Positions 35,209 to 44,204 of a DNA stretch of 64,000 bases are shown in pieces. The DNA lies in contig NZ_LBMJ01000001.1 of assembly GCF_001413925.1 (NCBI RefSeq), forward strand, positions 2,458,001-2,522,000. The letters run 5' to 3'. A program made the translations under genes and the position numbers. This stretch comes from Nonlabens sp. YIK11. Lineage in GTDB: Bacteria; Bacteroidota; Bacteroidia; Flavobacteriales; Flavobacteriaceae. The notes beneath the pieces were generated by a model. It worked only from the letters and a program-made list of their open reading frames with translations, was not told where the DNA came from and made no database searches. How positions within the stretch are numbered: the stretch's first letter is position 1; each line of letters opens with the position of its first letter.

Positions 35209-37923
35209 TTGTATCCCATTTTACGGCATATCATTTTATCAATAGTTTTCTTAACAGGACTACACTGGTGTTATGCACAGGAAAATCCTGTGGTACAACG
35301 ACCTATACCTATTATTCAGGATTCTGGTAAGGTGGAAACGCCTGTTGTGGTTACTCAAGAGGCCTTGGTAGAGCAGGATTCTACGGCTCAAGACACGACC
35401 AAACCCAAAGCTTTTCTTCAATACAAACTAGAATCCAGCGCTAAAGGCTACAACCGTTTTGACCGCAGACAAAATACCTTGACGCTCTATGACCAGGCGA
35501 TCATTGTGTATGGTGACATACGACTGGAAGCTGGTAAAATCATTATTAATAATAACACGGGCAACGTATATGCTTATGGGATTGTCGAGGATTCTACCAA
35601 TGCCTATGTGCAAAAACCCATTTTTACACAAGGTGCCAATAAAGTAGAGCCAGATTCTATCATTTTTAATAAAGACACGAAAAAAGCGCTTACCTATAAT
35701 TCCAAAACGGCTCAAGGAGAATTCAATGTCGTGGCCGAGATTACCAAAAAAGTAAACGACAGTGTCTTTTTTATGCGCAACGCGAGGTTCACCACATCTT
35801 CCAATCCCGAGAATCCCGAGTATTATTTCCTAGCGCGCAAGATCAAGTTTGTTCCCAAAAAGAAAATCGTCACTGGCCTCGTGAACATGTACATCGCAGA
35901 TGTTCCAACGCCGCTAGGATTGCCATTTGCGTTTTTCCCTATGACCAATGAGCGACGTAGTGGTATTATTTTGCCATCTTTTGGTAATGATAACAATCGA
36001 GGCTATAACCTGACCAATGGTGGTTACTATTTTGCCATTAATGACTACGTGGATCTAACCGTATTAGGAGACTATTTTACCAATGGTAGTTACGGTGCCC
36101 GTGTGGAAAGTAGTTATAGGAAAAGATATAAGTATTCTGGTAGCATCAGGTTTTTACTGGAAGAGTCCATTAGAAGCGAACGAGGTTTTTCAGATTTTGC
36201 ACAAACCGGTCGTTATAATATTAACTGGCAACACAGTCAGGACGCCAATGCAAGTCCTAATAGCAGATTTAGCGCCAGTGTGAACCTAGGTAGCCCAGAT
36301 TTCTATAGAAACTCGTTTAATCAAACCAACCAGAGCGCACAGCTTATCAACAACTTGAGCAGTTCCATTAGTTATTCCAAAACTTTCCCAGGAGAACCTC
36401 AAGTCAATTTGAACACCACGGTTTCCATTAACCAGAATGTGAATACCAACACCACCAACCTTACCCTACCTACATTTCAAGGTAGTGTTTCCAGGGTATT
36501 TCCCTTTGCTAGTGAAGGTGGCCTTAAGAAAGGAATCATTCAAAACATCAACTTACAATATAATGTGAGAGGTGAGAATCGAGCCACTACCACCAACGAT
36601 AATCTGTTTACTCCAGATATTTTTAAGGATGCTCGTGCCGGTATACAGCATAGCATTCCTATATCGACCAACTTTAAGATTGCGAAGTATTTTAGTGTGA
36701 GTACTGGTGCAAGTTTTCAAGAGAATTGGGTTTTTGACACGATTGACCAAACCCTAGTCGCTAATGAAAGTGGAAACCAAGTCATTAGAAGAGATACAAT
36801 AAGCGGTTTTGATAGTTATCGCACCTACAGCTTCAACGCCAGTCTAGGTACCACCATATATGGTAGTTTTACAAGCTCCAATCCAGAAGCTAAGATTCAA
36901 GCGGTACGTCACGTTATAAGACCATCCGTTTCTTATAACATCAACCCAAGTTTTGATCAGTATTATGAAAGGTTATTGAGAGAAGATGGCGTCATGGTGT
37001 CTGACGAGGAACGCTTCTTTAGTCGATTTGAAGGTACTTTGTTTGGTGCTCCTGGACGCGTTTTCTCCAGCAATATAGGCCTGAGTATTCAAAATAACCT
37101 AGAGGCCAAAGTCTTGGATCCAGATAGTGAAGATGGCGAGCTCAAAAAGAAGCAATGGATCAAGAGTCTTAACATAAGTACGAGCTATAATCTTGCAGGC
37201 GATTCCCTGCAACTAAGTCCTTTAAATTTAAGTGGCGTTATTCCTATCTATAAAGACGTGGACTTACAGCTTAATGCCAATTTTGATCCTTACGCTCTAG
37301 ATGCCAACAATCAAAGAATCAATACGTTCAACATCAACAATGGCGGTAGTTTAGCACGATTGACAAATGCTGGTGCTCGTTTCAATTTTAAACTGGACAG
37401 CAAGGATTTTGAGAAAGGCGCTAAAGATGAAGATGACAAGGAAACTAAAGTAGAAAGCACTACCCTGCGCAATGGTGGACGAGCAGATGATTTGTTTGGT
37501 GATCCTATCGATCCTGCCACAGGAAACTTTCTGGATGATGAGGAACCTACGCAGCAAGATGTAGATCTGGAGGATAGCCTGTATCGTTTTAAAATCCCGT
37601 GGAATTTGAACATTGCCTATACTTTTACGTACAACAATGCACGTAGGCAAAATGAAATAAGCGGTAACAGTATCATGCTTAGTGGTGATGTGGAGTTCTC
37701 ACCACGATGGAGCATAGGCGGCAACACCGGTTATGACTTTGTAGGTAAAGGTGTTTCCTTTACAACGATAAGGTTTCAGCGAGATCTGGAGAGTTTCCGT
37801 ATGAGCTTTAACTGGAATCCTATAGGTGTCAACAACAGCTGGTTCTTCTTCATTGGAATTAAGTCTGGTGCCTTGAGTGATATCAAGTACGACCAGCGCA
37901 GACAGCCAGATCCAAGGTTCTAA
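35209..37923 (+). CDS. lptD: LPS-assembly outer-membrane protein LptD-like (TTG start)
   Basis: 904 residues. The start is TTG at 35209: an in-frame stop (TAG) lies two codons upstream and no ATG or GTG occurs before the signal peptide (ILRHIILSIVFLTGLHWCYAQ). An OstA/LptA-like beta-jellyroll covers about 60-200 (LTLYDQAIIVYGDIRLEAGKI), followed by a large barrel (PLGLPFAFFPMTNERRSGIILPSFG is the family hallmark). The TTG start may keep expression of this essential barrel low. It places lipopolysaccharide in the outer leaflet. Confidence 0.9.
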   Translation: MYPILRHIILSIVFLTGLHWCYAQENPVVQRPIPIIQDSGKVETPVVVTQEALVEQDSTAQDTTKPKAFLQYKLESSAKGYNRFDRRQNTLTLYDQAIIVYGDIRLEAGKIIINNNTGNVYAYGIVEDSTNAYVQKPIFTQGANKVEPDSIIFNKDTKKALTYNSKTAQGEFNVVAEITKKVNDSVFFMRNARFTTSSNPENPEYYFLARKIKFVPKKKIVTGLVNMYIADVPTPLGLPFAFFPMTNERRSGIILPSFGNDNNRGYNLTNGGYYFAINDYVDLTVLGDYFTNGSYGARVESSYRKRYKYSGSIRFLLEESIRSERGFSDFAQTGRYNINWQHSQDANASPNSRFSASVNLGSPDFYRNSFNQTNQSAQLINNLSSSISYSKTFPGEPQVNLNTTVSINQNVNTNTTNLTLPTFQGSVSRVFPFASEGGLKKGIIQNINLQYNVRGENRATTTNDNLFTPDIFKDARAGIQHSIPISTNFKIAKYFSVSTGASFQENWVFDTIDQTLVANESGNQVIRRDTISGFDSYRTYSFNASLGTTIYGSFTSSNPEAKIQAVRHVIRPSVSYNINPSFDQYYERLLREDGVMVSDEERFFSRFEGTLFGAPGRVFSSNIGLSIQNNLEAKVLDPDSEDGELKKKQWIKSLNISTSYNLAGDSLQLSPLNLSGVIPIYKDVDLQLNANFDPYALDANNQRINTFNINNGGSLARLTNAGARFNFKLDSKDFEKGAKDEDDKETKVESTTLRNGGRADDLFGDPIDPATGNFLDDEEPTQQDVDLEDSLYRFKIPWNLNIAYTFTYNNARRQNEISGNSIMLSGDVEFSPRWSIGGNTGYDFVGKGVSFTTIRFQRDLESFRMSFNWNPIGVNNSWFFFIGIKSGALSDIKYDQRRQPDPRF

Positions 37924-37927
37924 AAAC

Positions 37928-37959
37928 AAAAAACCGCTGCGTCTTGCAGCGGTTTTTTG
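37928..37959. terminator. Bidirectional terminator after lptD
   Basis: AAAACCGCTGC, loop GTCTT, GCAGCGGTTTT, with A and T runs on both sides. It separates converging lptD and pepD. Confidence 0.92.
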
Positions 37960-37976
37960 TTTGTACTATTGAAGCA

Positions 37977-39434
37977 TTATGCTTTTGGCACGTTTTTCAA
38001 AATTTCCAGTAGATACTTCCAGAATTTCTGAACAGATCGTATTTCTACGTATTCATCTGGACTGTGCGCACCTCTAATATTAGGACCGAAAGAAATCATG
38101 TCCAGATCTGGATAACGTTCTCCTAAAATCCCGCATTCCAGACCGGCGTGACAGGCCACCACTCTAGGTTCTTGTGTAAATAGATCTGTGTAGATACTGG
38201 TAGCCACATTGAGGATATCGCTATCTTGTCTAGGTTCCCAACCTGGATAATCTCCAGAAAAGACAACATCTAGATCATTTAATTCCATGACACCACGCAC
38301 CGTGGCTTTCAGGTCGTCTTTCACACTCTCAACTGATGATCTGGTCAGACAAGCCACTTCGAGTTGTCCATCGCTCAGTTGGATGCGAGCTAGGTTGTTA
38401 CTGGCCTCAACTAGATCTTCAAAATCTGGGCTCCAGCGATAGACACCATTTTGAATACCCAGAATCATATAGATTAAATGTTTGCTGTCTTCACCATTCA
38501 AAACCTCTTTACTGGCAGCATCCTCAATACTGATGGATAAATTAGGTTCTAGCGATTGATACTCTTTTTCAATAGCTGACTTACATCTTTCAAATGAAGC
38601 CATGATGTTTTCTAGTTCGCTTTCGCGAAAGCGAACCACACTAACCGCTTCCCTAGGTATGGCATTTCTTAAACTACCACCTTGAAATTCCTGCAAGTGG
38701 ACCACTCCTTTTTTCTGCATGGCGTCCATCAATCGGGTGATGATTTTGTTGGCATTTCCCAATCCCTTATGGATGTCCATACCACTATGGCCTCCTTTGA
38801 GGCCTTTGACGGTGAGCTTTTTTGTTTCAAAGCCTGAGTCCAGACTTTCTAAGGTATAAGTTTTGGTACCTGTGATGTCGATACCACCGGCACATCCTAT
38901 GTCGATCTCGTCATCTTCCTCGGTATCCAGATTCAACAAAATCTGACCAGTCAAAATAGTTTTGTCTAATTGTTTGGCGCCTGTCATACCGGTTTCTTCA
39001 TCAATGGTAAACAAGGCTTCTATAGGTGGATGAGCCACATTTCTTGAGGATAGAATGGCCATGATGGCAGCGACGCCTATGCCGTTGTCTGCTCCTAGCG
39101 TAGTGCCTTTGGCGGTAACTCGGTCTGTCTTGACTTCCATCTCGATGCCTTGAGTGTCAAAATCAAACTGGGTATCATTATTCTTTTGATGCACCATATC
39201 CAGGTGAGATTGAAGGATCACCGTTTTGCGATCTTCCATTCCTGGACTTGCTGGTTTTTTAATGATCACATTACCTATATCATCCTGCAGGACGACTAGG
39301 TTCAATGTTTTGGCAAAATCAACCATGAATTGCCTTACTCTTTCTTCTTTCTTTGATGGTCTAGGAACGGCATTTAAATCTGCAAAATGGTTCCATAACG
39401 TCAAGGGTTCTAAACTGCGTACCAACTCACTCAT
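37977..39434 (-). CDS. pepD: Aminoacyl-histidine dipeptidase (M20/PepD)
   Basis: A 485-residue zinc dipeptidase from the ATG at 39434 (MSELVRSLEPLTLWNHFADL); a longer frame to 39527 adds an unconvincing tail. Metal and catalytic motifs: SHLDMVHQKN, GADNGIGVAA, IDEETGMTGA and a late H in RGAHSPDEYVEI. The lid domain has KGLKGGHSGMDIHKG. It hydrolyses Xaa-His and other dipeptides in the cytoplasm. Residues RFRES (about 268-272) come from a palindrome copy right after the conserved IPREA motif. Confidence 0.95.
   Translation of the reverse strand: MSELVRSLEPLTLWNHFADLNAVPRPSKKEERVRQFMVDFAKTLNLVVLQDDIGNVIIKKPASPGMEDRKTVILQSHLDMVHQKNNDTQFDFDTQGIEMEVKTDRVTAKGTTLGADNGIGVAAIMAILSSRNVAHPPIEALFTIDEETGMTGAKQLDKTILTGQILLNLDTEEDDEIDIGCAGGIDITGTKTYTLESLDSGFETKKLTVKGLKGGHSGMDIHKGLGNANKIITRLMDAMQKKGVVHLQEFQGGSLRNAIPREAVSVVRFRESELENIMASFERCKSAIEKEYQSLEPNLSISIEDAASKEVLNGEDSKHLIYMILGIQNGVYRWSPDFEDLVEASNNLARIQLSDGQLEVACLTRSSVESVKDDLKATVRGVMELNDLDVVFSGDYPGWEPRQDSDILNVATSIYTDLFTQEPRVVACHAGLECGILGERYPDLDMISFGPNIRGAHSPDEYVEIRSVQKFWKYLLEILKNVPKA
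38618..38633. repeat. Dispersed palindrome copy 9 (coding, RFRES)
   Basis: Perfect copy within pepD; symmetry extends to 22 bases (GTT...AAC). It encodes RFRES after AIPREAVSVV on the minus strand. Confidence 0.95.
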
Positions 39435-39569
39435 AATTCCTTTTTTAGCTTTGTCGTAAAAATAACGGGTAACGACCGCGCAACCCGTGAAGCTTATATT
39501 AAATGATGAATGAAAAGCGGTATTCAAATAGCATTTTTGAACCGAAAAACAGTAAATTCAAAATAAAAG

Positions 39570-40232
39570 TTATGCTTTTGTAGCTCTTAGCATTTCGCGT
39601 TTTCCTGGTGGTCCAGGCAATCGTTCTACAAGAAATCCAGCTTCTTGCAAATTGCGTCTTACCTGGCCGGCAGCACAATAGGTCACCAAGACACCACTAT
39701 TCTTCAACGCTTTAAAAGCTGCTTTAAAAACACTGAGTTCCCATAATTCTGGCTGGGTACGTGGCCCGAAGGCATCAAAATAAACAAGATCAAATTGATT
39801 CTCAAATGCTACCGATTCAAAGGTCATTTGTTGTTTAACCAGTTGAAAGCGATCTGAAATGGCCACGTTCTCATCCCATGAAGCTTGATGGATGGATTTG
39901 TACAGCTGCTCCTTTTCAATCAAGGAACCATAATCCATAGCGTCGATTTCTTCAATAGTCACAGGAAATGCTTCCATTCCCGTGTAAAGAATCTTCACAC
40001 TTATTTCATAAACCGCAGTTAGTAAAGCATTCAATCCCGTTCCAAAGCCATATTCTAAAATATGAAGCTCGCTAAGCTCTGGATATTGCCCTAACCAATG
40101 TTCCAACCCCATTTTTATAAACACATGGCGCGCCTCTTGAAGCGCGCCGTGTTTAGAATGGTATTGTTCATTAAGATCAGGCATGTGGATGGTTTTGGAA
40201 CCATCGCCTGTGGTCATGATTTCTCGTTTCAC
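39570..40232 (-). CDS. mnmD: tRNA 5-(aminomethyl)-2-thiouridine methyltransferase
   Basis: A 220-residue SAM-dependent methyltransferase matching the MnmD half of MnmC (DUF752). It methylates the wobble uridine of some tRNAs. The SAM loop is ILEYGFGTGLNALL (near residue 58), and the catalytic-region motif VYFDAFGPRTQPELW is conserved. The MnmC FAD domain is not fused, as is normal in Bacteroidota. It starts immediately after the stop of the DUF4920 gene (0-base gap), so the two are co-transcribed. Confidence 0.93.
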   Translation of the reverse strand: MKREIMTTGDGSKTIHMPDLNEQYHSKHGALQEARHVFIKMGLEHWLGQYPELSELHILEYGFGTGLNALLTAVYEISVKILYTGMEAFPVTIEEIDAMDYGSLIEKEQLYKSIHQASWDENVAISDRFQLVKQQMTFESVAFENQFDLVYFDAFGPRTQPELWELSVFKAAFKALKNSGVLVTYCAAGQVRRNLQEAGFLVERLPGPPGKREMLRATKA

Positions 40233-40793
40233 TTATTCTGATTCTTCTGCTGGAGCTGGCACAAAAACGTCTGCACCTTCATAGGTTTCTACCAGTGCGC
40301 CATCGGCAACGATGCTTAAGGTGATTTGATCTTCAGTAATATCGTTAATTTCTTCTTGGCTTTTACCACCATCCATTGCATAATGTCTAGCATCTTCTAC
40401 ACTGGTCACGCTTTTAAAAGCTTTTCCTGAAAGCACTACTTCTTTTCCCTGACTGTTTTTAGGCAAAAAGAACCCGTAATCCTTAAAAGTAACTCTAGCC
40501 GATTGATCGTCGCCCACAGGTACTTCAATCCAACAACCTTTTTTGGCACAAACTTCATTGATCACCGTGCGTACCTTGACGTTAACCGTATCGTTAGGTT
40601 TCAATTGCGAAAACAAATAGGTAAGGTCTCCAGACTTGATGTAGGAGTCTGCAGTCACGTCATCACCATAATTGGTAAAGGCAACTTCTTCCAGCTGGTC
40701 TTCATTCACCGCTGGTGTTTCATCATTTTCTTGAGCATCGCGACAACCCACTATTGTCAATGTGATAAAAATTAGAGCAAATAAATGTTTCAT
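40233..40793 (-). CDS. DUF4920 lipoprotein
   Basis: 186 residues. Lipoprotein signal FALIFITLTIVGC with the Cys at 17, an acidic linker (residues 20-36), then a DUF4920 beta-barrel with NEVCAKKGCWIEV, a two-cysteine pattern of the family that may form a disulfide or bind metal. The C-terminus is acidic (PAPAEESE). Function of the family is unknown. It is the first gene of a two-gene unit with mnmD and diverges from ilvE. Confidence 0.88.
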   Translation of the reverse strand: MKHLFALIFITLTIVGCRDAQENDETPAVNEDQLEEVAFTNYGDDVTADSYIKSGDLTYLFSQLKPNDTVNVKVRTVINEVCAKKGCWIEVPVGDDQSARVTFKDYGFFLPKNSQGKEVVLSGKAFKSVTSVEDARHYAMDGGKSQEEINDITEDQITLSIVADGALVETYEGADVFVPAPAEESE

Positions 40794-40853
40794 CTTTAAA
40801 ATTTTGGTTTAAAATTAAGAATTTGACAATGTCGATAATAATGGCATAACTAC

Positions 40854-40861
40854 TATCTTTG
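40854..40861 (+). promoter_or_regulatory. -7 box before ilvE
   Basis: TATCTTTG, about 18 bases before the ATG at 40880. TTTG at 40822-40825 is 28 bases away, too far for the usual spacing. Confidence 0.4.
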
Positions 40862-40879
40862 CAAAAATAGAAATACCCA

Positions 40880-41941
40880 ATGAATCACACTCACCAAATT
40901 GCTATTGACAAAGTTCGGAATTCTAAACTTGATTCCACTGATTTTGAGAACCTAACTTTTGGTAAAACCTTTACGGACCATATGCTCGAGTGCACATGGA
41001 AAGATGGTAGCTGGAGTAAAGTCGAAATCAAACCTTACGGACCTATCATGGTAGAACCTAGTTGCAAGGTATTTCATTACGGCCAAGCAATTTTTGAAGG
41101 TATGAAAGCTTTTAAGGATGAGAATGATGACGTATTTCTTTTCCGTCCAGAAGATAACTGGATACGATTCAACGCCAGTGCCAAAAGACTTGCCATGCCC
41201 GAAGTACCAGAAGAAGTATTTATGGATGGTCTTAAGGAATTGGTCAACCTCGATAGAGATTGGGTACGTAAAGGCGACGGTTTGTCCCTTTATTTGAGAC
41301 CTTTTATGATTGCCAGCGAGAATGGTGTTGCCGCAGCTCCTGCTACAGAATATAAATTCATGATCGTGATGTCACCCGCTAGATCCTACTACAGTGGTGA
41401 TGTACGCGTTGTTATCGCTACAGAGTACTCTAGAGCGGCAGATGGTGGTATAGGGTACGCAAAGGCTGCTGGTAATTATGCGGCTAGTTTCTATCCCAAC
41501 AGCCTTGCCATCAAGGAAGGTTACCAACAAATCATCTGGACAGACGCTGCTACCCATGAATATCTGGAAGAAGCTGGAACCATGAATATTTTCGTGCGCA
41601 TAGGTGATAAATTATTGACCGCACCGCACAACGACCGCATTCTTAATGGTGTGACCCGTCGCAGCATTATCCAGATTGCCAAAGACATGGGAATAGATGT
41701 AGAAGAACGTCGCGTAAGCATCAACGAGATCAATGAAGCCGCAAAGAATGGCGAGCTCAAGGAACTCTTCGGTAGTGGTACCGCAGCAGTGGTTGTGCCT
41801 ATCAAAGGTTACAAGCACAATGACTTTACCTTTGAGTTGCCCGTATTGGAAAATAGCTATTCCAGCCAATTCAAAAAGGCATTAGTGGACATTCAATACA
41901 ATCGCGCACCAGACCAGCACGGCTGGCGCGTCAAAATCTAA
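40880..41941 (+). CDS. ilvE: Branched-chain amino acid aminotransferase
   Basis: A 353-residue fold-type IV PLP transaminase for Leu, Ile and Val. YGQAIFEGMKAF is the family start motif, the Schiff-base lysine is in GYAKAAGNYAAS (near 194), and the C-terminal phosphate-binding region GSGTAAVVVPI is present. The length fits the BCAT class II subgroup. No other ilv or leu genes are in the window. It is a single-gene unit closed by a terminator. Confidence 0.96.
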   Translation: MNHTHQIAIDKVRNSKLDSTDFENLTFGKTFTDHMLECTWKDGSWSKVEIKPYGPIMVEPSCKVFHYGQAIFEGMKAFKDENDDVFLFRPEDNWIRFNASAKRLAMPEVPEEVFMDGLKELVNLDRDWVRKGDGLSLYLRPFMIASENGVAAAPATEYKFMIVMSPARSYYSGDVRVVIATEYSRAADGGIGYAKAAGNYAASFYPNSLAIKEGYQQIIWTDAATHEYLEEAGTMNIFVRIGDKLLTAPHNDRILNGVTRRSIIQIAKDMGIDVEERRVSINEINEAAKNGELKELFGSGTAAVVVPIKGYKHNDFTFELPVLENSYSSQFKKALVDIQYNRAPDQHGWRVKI

Positions 41942-41947
41942 TTATAG

Positions 41948-41974
41948 AAAGCCTCTTTTACAGAGGCTTTTTTT
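41948..41974 (+). terminator. Rho-independent terminator after ilvE
   Basis: AAAGCCTCT, loop TTTAC, AGAGGCTTT, then a T run, beginning seven bases after the stop codon. Confidence 0.92.
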
Positions 41975-41997
41975 ATGCAAGGTGTTTATTTTAACGA

Positions 41998-42013
41998 CGC
42001 TTTCGCGAAAGCG
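41998..42013. repeat. Dispersed palindrome copy 10 (intergenic)
   Basis: Perfect copy 29 bases before the uvrB start, immediately after the ilvE terminator and overlapping the expected uvrB promoter region. Confidence 0.95.
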
Positions 42014-42042
42014 AGATTCCAAAAAATCTATTTTTACAACAT

Positions 42043-44043
42043 ATGGATTTTAAGATAGTATCAGACTTCAAGCCTACTGGCGATCAACCTAGCGCGATCA
42101 AAAAACTGGTGACTGGAGTCAAAGCAGAAGAACGCTACCAAACCCTGCTGGGTGTTACCGGAAGTGGTAAAACTTTTACCGTAGCAAATGTGGTGGAAGA
42201 GGTTCAAAAACCTACTTTGGTATTGTGTCACAACAAGACACTGGCCGCACAGCTCTACTCAGAATTCAAGGCATTTTTTCCAGAAAATGCCGTGGAGTAT
42301 TTTGTGTCCTACTACGACTATTATCAGCCAGAAGCGTTTATTCCTACCAGCGGTACGTACATAGAAAAAGATCTTTCCATCAATGAAGAAATCGAGAAGA
42401 TGCGACTCTCTACGACTTCTTCCCTATTGTCGGGTCGTCGTGATATTATTGTGGTAGCTTCAGTTTCCTGTCTTTATGGTATTGGAAATCCTGTAGAATT
42501 TCAGAAAAACGTCATACGCCTTAATCAAGATCAAGTCATTGCTCGTACAGATCTTTTGAAGCAACTCGTTCAAAGCTTGTATTCCAGAACCACAGCAGAA
42601 TTTAATCGTGGTAATTTTAGAATCAATGGCGACACTCTTGACGTGTTTCCCAGTTATGCAGATACGGCGTTTAGAATCCACTTTTTTGGCGATGAAATAG
42701 AAGAAATCGAACGCTTCAATCCAACAGATGGTCGGGTGATAGAAAAGTATCAAACCATTACCATCTATCCGGCAAACATGTTTGTGACCTCTCCAGATCG
42801 TTTGCAGGGTGCAATACACGCGATACAAGAAGACCTGGTAAAGCAAATTGATTATTTTAAAGAAATAGGCAAACCACTTGAAGCAAAACGCTTGCAAGAG
42901 CGAACCGAGTTTGACCTGGAAATGATTAGGGAATTGGGCTATTGTTCTGGAATTGAAAACTATAGTAGATATCTAGACGGTAGGATGCCAGGAACACGAC
43001 CCTTCTGCTTGCTAGATTATTTTCCAGATGATTTCCTGATGATCATTGATGAAAGCCACGTAAGCGTTCCACAAGTTGGTGCTATGTATGGTGGTGACAG
43101 ATCCAGAAAGGTGAATTTGGTGGACTATGGATTTAGGTTGCCAGCTGCCATGGATAATCGACCTCTAAAATTTGAAGAGTTTGAAGCCTTGCAAAATCAA
43201 GTGATCTACGTGAGTGCCACGCCAGCCGATTACGAGTTGGAAAAAAGTGAAGGAATCGTCGTGGAACAAATCATACGACCAACTGGCCTGCTGGATCCCA
43301 TTATAGAAGTACGACCCAGTCAAAATCAAATTGACGACCTGGTAGAGGAAATTAGATTACGTGAAGAACGTGACGAGCGCGTTCTTGTCACCACGCTTAC
43401 CAAACGTATGGCTGAGGAATTGACAAAATACCTTTCCCGAATCAACATAAGATGTCGCTACATTCACAGTGATGTCGATACTCTAGAACGTGTGGAGATC
43501 ATGTCAGATTTACGTAAAGGTATATTTGATGTGTTGATTGGTGTCAACCTCTTACGTGAAGGACTAGACTTACCCGAAGTATCCTTAGTTGCTATTCTAG
43601 ATGCCGATAAAGAAGGTTTTCTAAGAAACAATAGATCATTGACCCAAACCATAGGTCGTGCCGCTCGTAACGTGAATGGTTTAGCCATTCTTTACGCAGA
43701 TAAGATTACTGAGAGCATGCAAAAAACCATGGATGAAACCGATTACCGCAGATCCAAACAAATTGAGTACAACACCAAGCACGGATTAACGCCTACGGCG
43801 ATCAAGAAAAGTCTGGAAAGCGCACTTTCAGGAAAAACCAAAGCAGTTTATGCGATCGAAGAAACCTTGAATTTGCAAGCTGCAGAAGAGGAAGCTACCT
43901 ACATGTCAAAACCACAATTGGAACAAAAGGTAAGAGATACCCGTAAACGAATGGAAGCAGCCGCTAAGGAACTGGATTTTATGGAAGCGGCACGTTTGCG
44001 AGACCAAATTAAAATGCTTCAAGAAAAAATCTCTGAAATATAA
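42043..44043 (+). CDS. uvrB: Excinuclease ABC subunit B
   Basis: A 666-residue DEAD-like helicase of nucleotide excision repair. Walker A is GVTGSGKTFT (near 38), the beta-hairpin region is YYDYYQPEAFIPTSGTYIEKD, DESH-type Walker B is in IIDESHVSVPQ, and helicase motif VI lies in TQTIGRAARNVNG. The C-terminal UvrC-binding UVR motif is AAKELDFMEAARLRDQI. A TATTTTTA box lies about 10 bases before the start. The common pattern of separated uvrA, uvrB and uvrC holds here. Confidence 0.98.
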   Translation: MDFKIVSDFKPTGDQPSAIKKLVTGVKAEERYQTLLGVTGSGKTFTVANVVEEVQKPTLVLCHNKTLAAQLYSEFKAFFPENAVEYFVSYYDYYQPEAFIPTSGTYIEKDLSINEEIEKMRLSTTSSLLSGRRDIIVVASVSCLYGIGNPVEFQKNVIRLNQDQVIARTDLLKQLVQSLYSRTTAEFNRGNFRINGDTLDVFPSYADTAFRIHFFGDEIEEIERFNPTDGRVIEKYQTITIYPANMFVTSPDRLQGAIHAIQEDLVKQIDYFKEIGKPLEAKRLQERTEFDLEMIRELGYCSGIENYSRYLDGRMPGTRPFCLLDYFPDDFLMIIDESHVSVPQVGAMYGGDRSRKVNLVDYGFRLPAAMDNRPLKFEEFEALQNQVIYVSATPADYELEKSEGIVVEQIIRPTGLLDPIIEVRPSQNQIDDLVEEIRLREERDERVLVTTLTKRMAEELTKYLSRINIRCRYIHSDVDTLERVEIMSDLRKGIFDVLIGVNLLREGLDLPEVSLVAILDADKEGFLRNNRSLTQTIGRAARNVNGLAILYADKITESMQKTMDETDYRRSKQIEYNTKHGLTPTAIKKSLESALSGKTKAVYAIEETLNLQAAEEEATYMSKPQLEQKVRDTRKRMEAAAKELDFMEAARLRDQIKMLQEKISEI

Positions 44044-44100
44044 ATACTGAGAATTAAGAGTAGTTATTCAACGATTATATCAATAATTCAACGTTTATTT

Positions 44101-44127
44101 TAGACGTTATACAAAATAGAACGTCTA
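44101..44127. promoter_or_regulatory. Inverted repeat upstream of the surface-protein gene
   Basis: TAGACGTT (44101-44108) and AACGTCTA (44120-44127) are perfect inverted arms around 11 bases. Additional AACGT boxes flank them, and the pair lies about 78 bases before the ATG. The shape suggests a dimeric regulator site; there is no T run, so a terminator for uvrB is less likely. Confidence 0.4.
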
Positions 44128-44204
44128 ACGTCGCGATCTCGACAAATGCGCTCAAAACCTTAGATACAGAATCTTAACTTCGTTAGCTTAACACCTTGCT
44201 AGTT

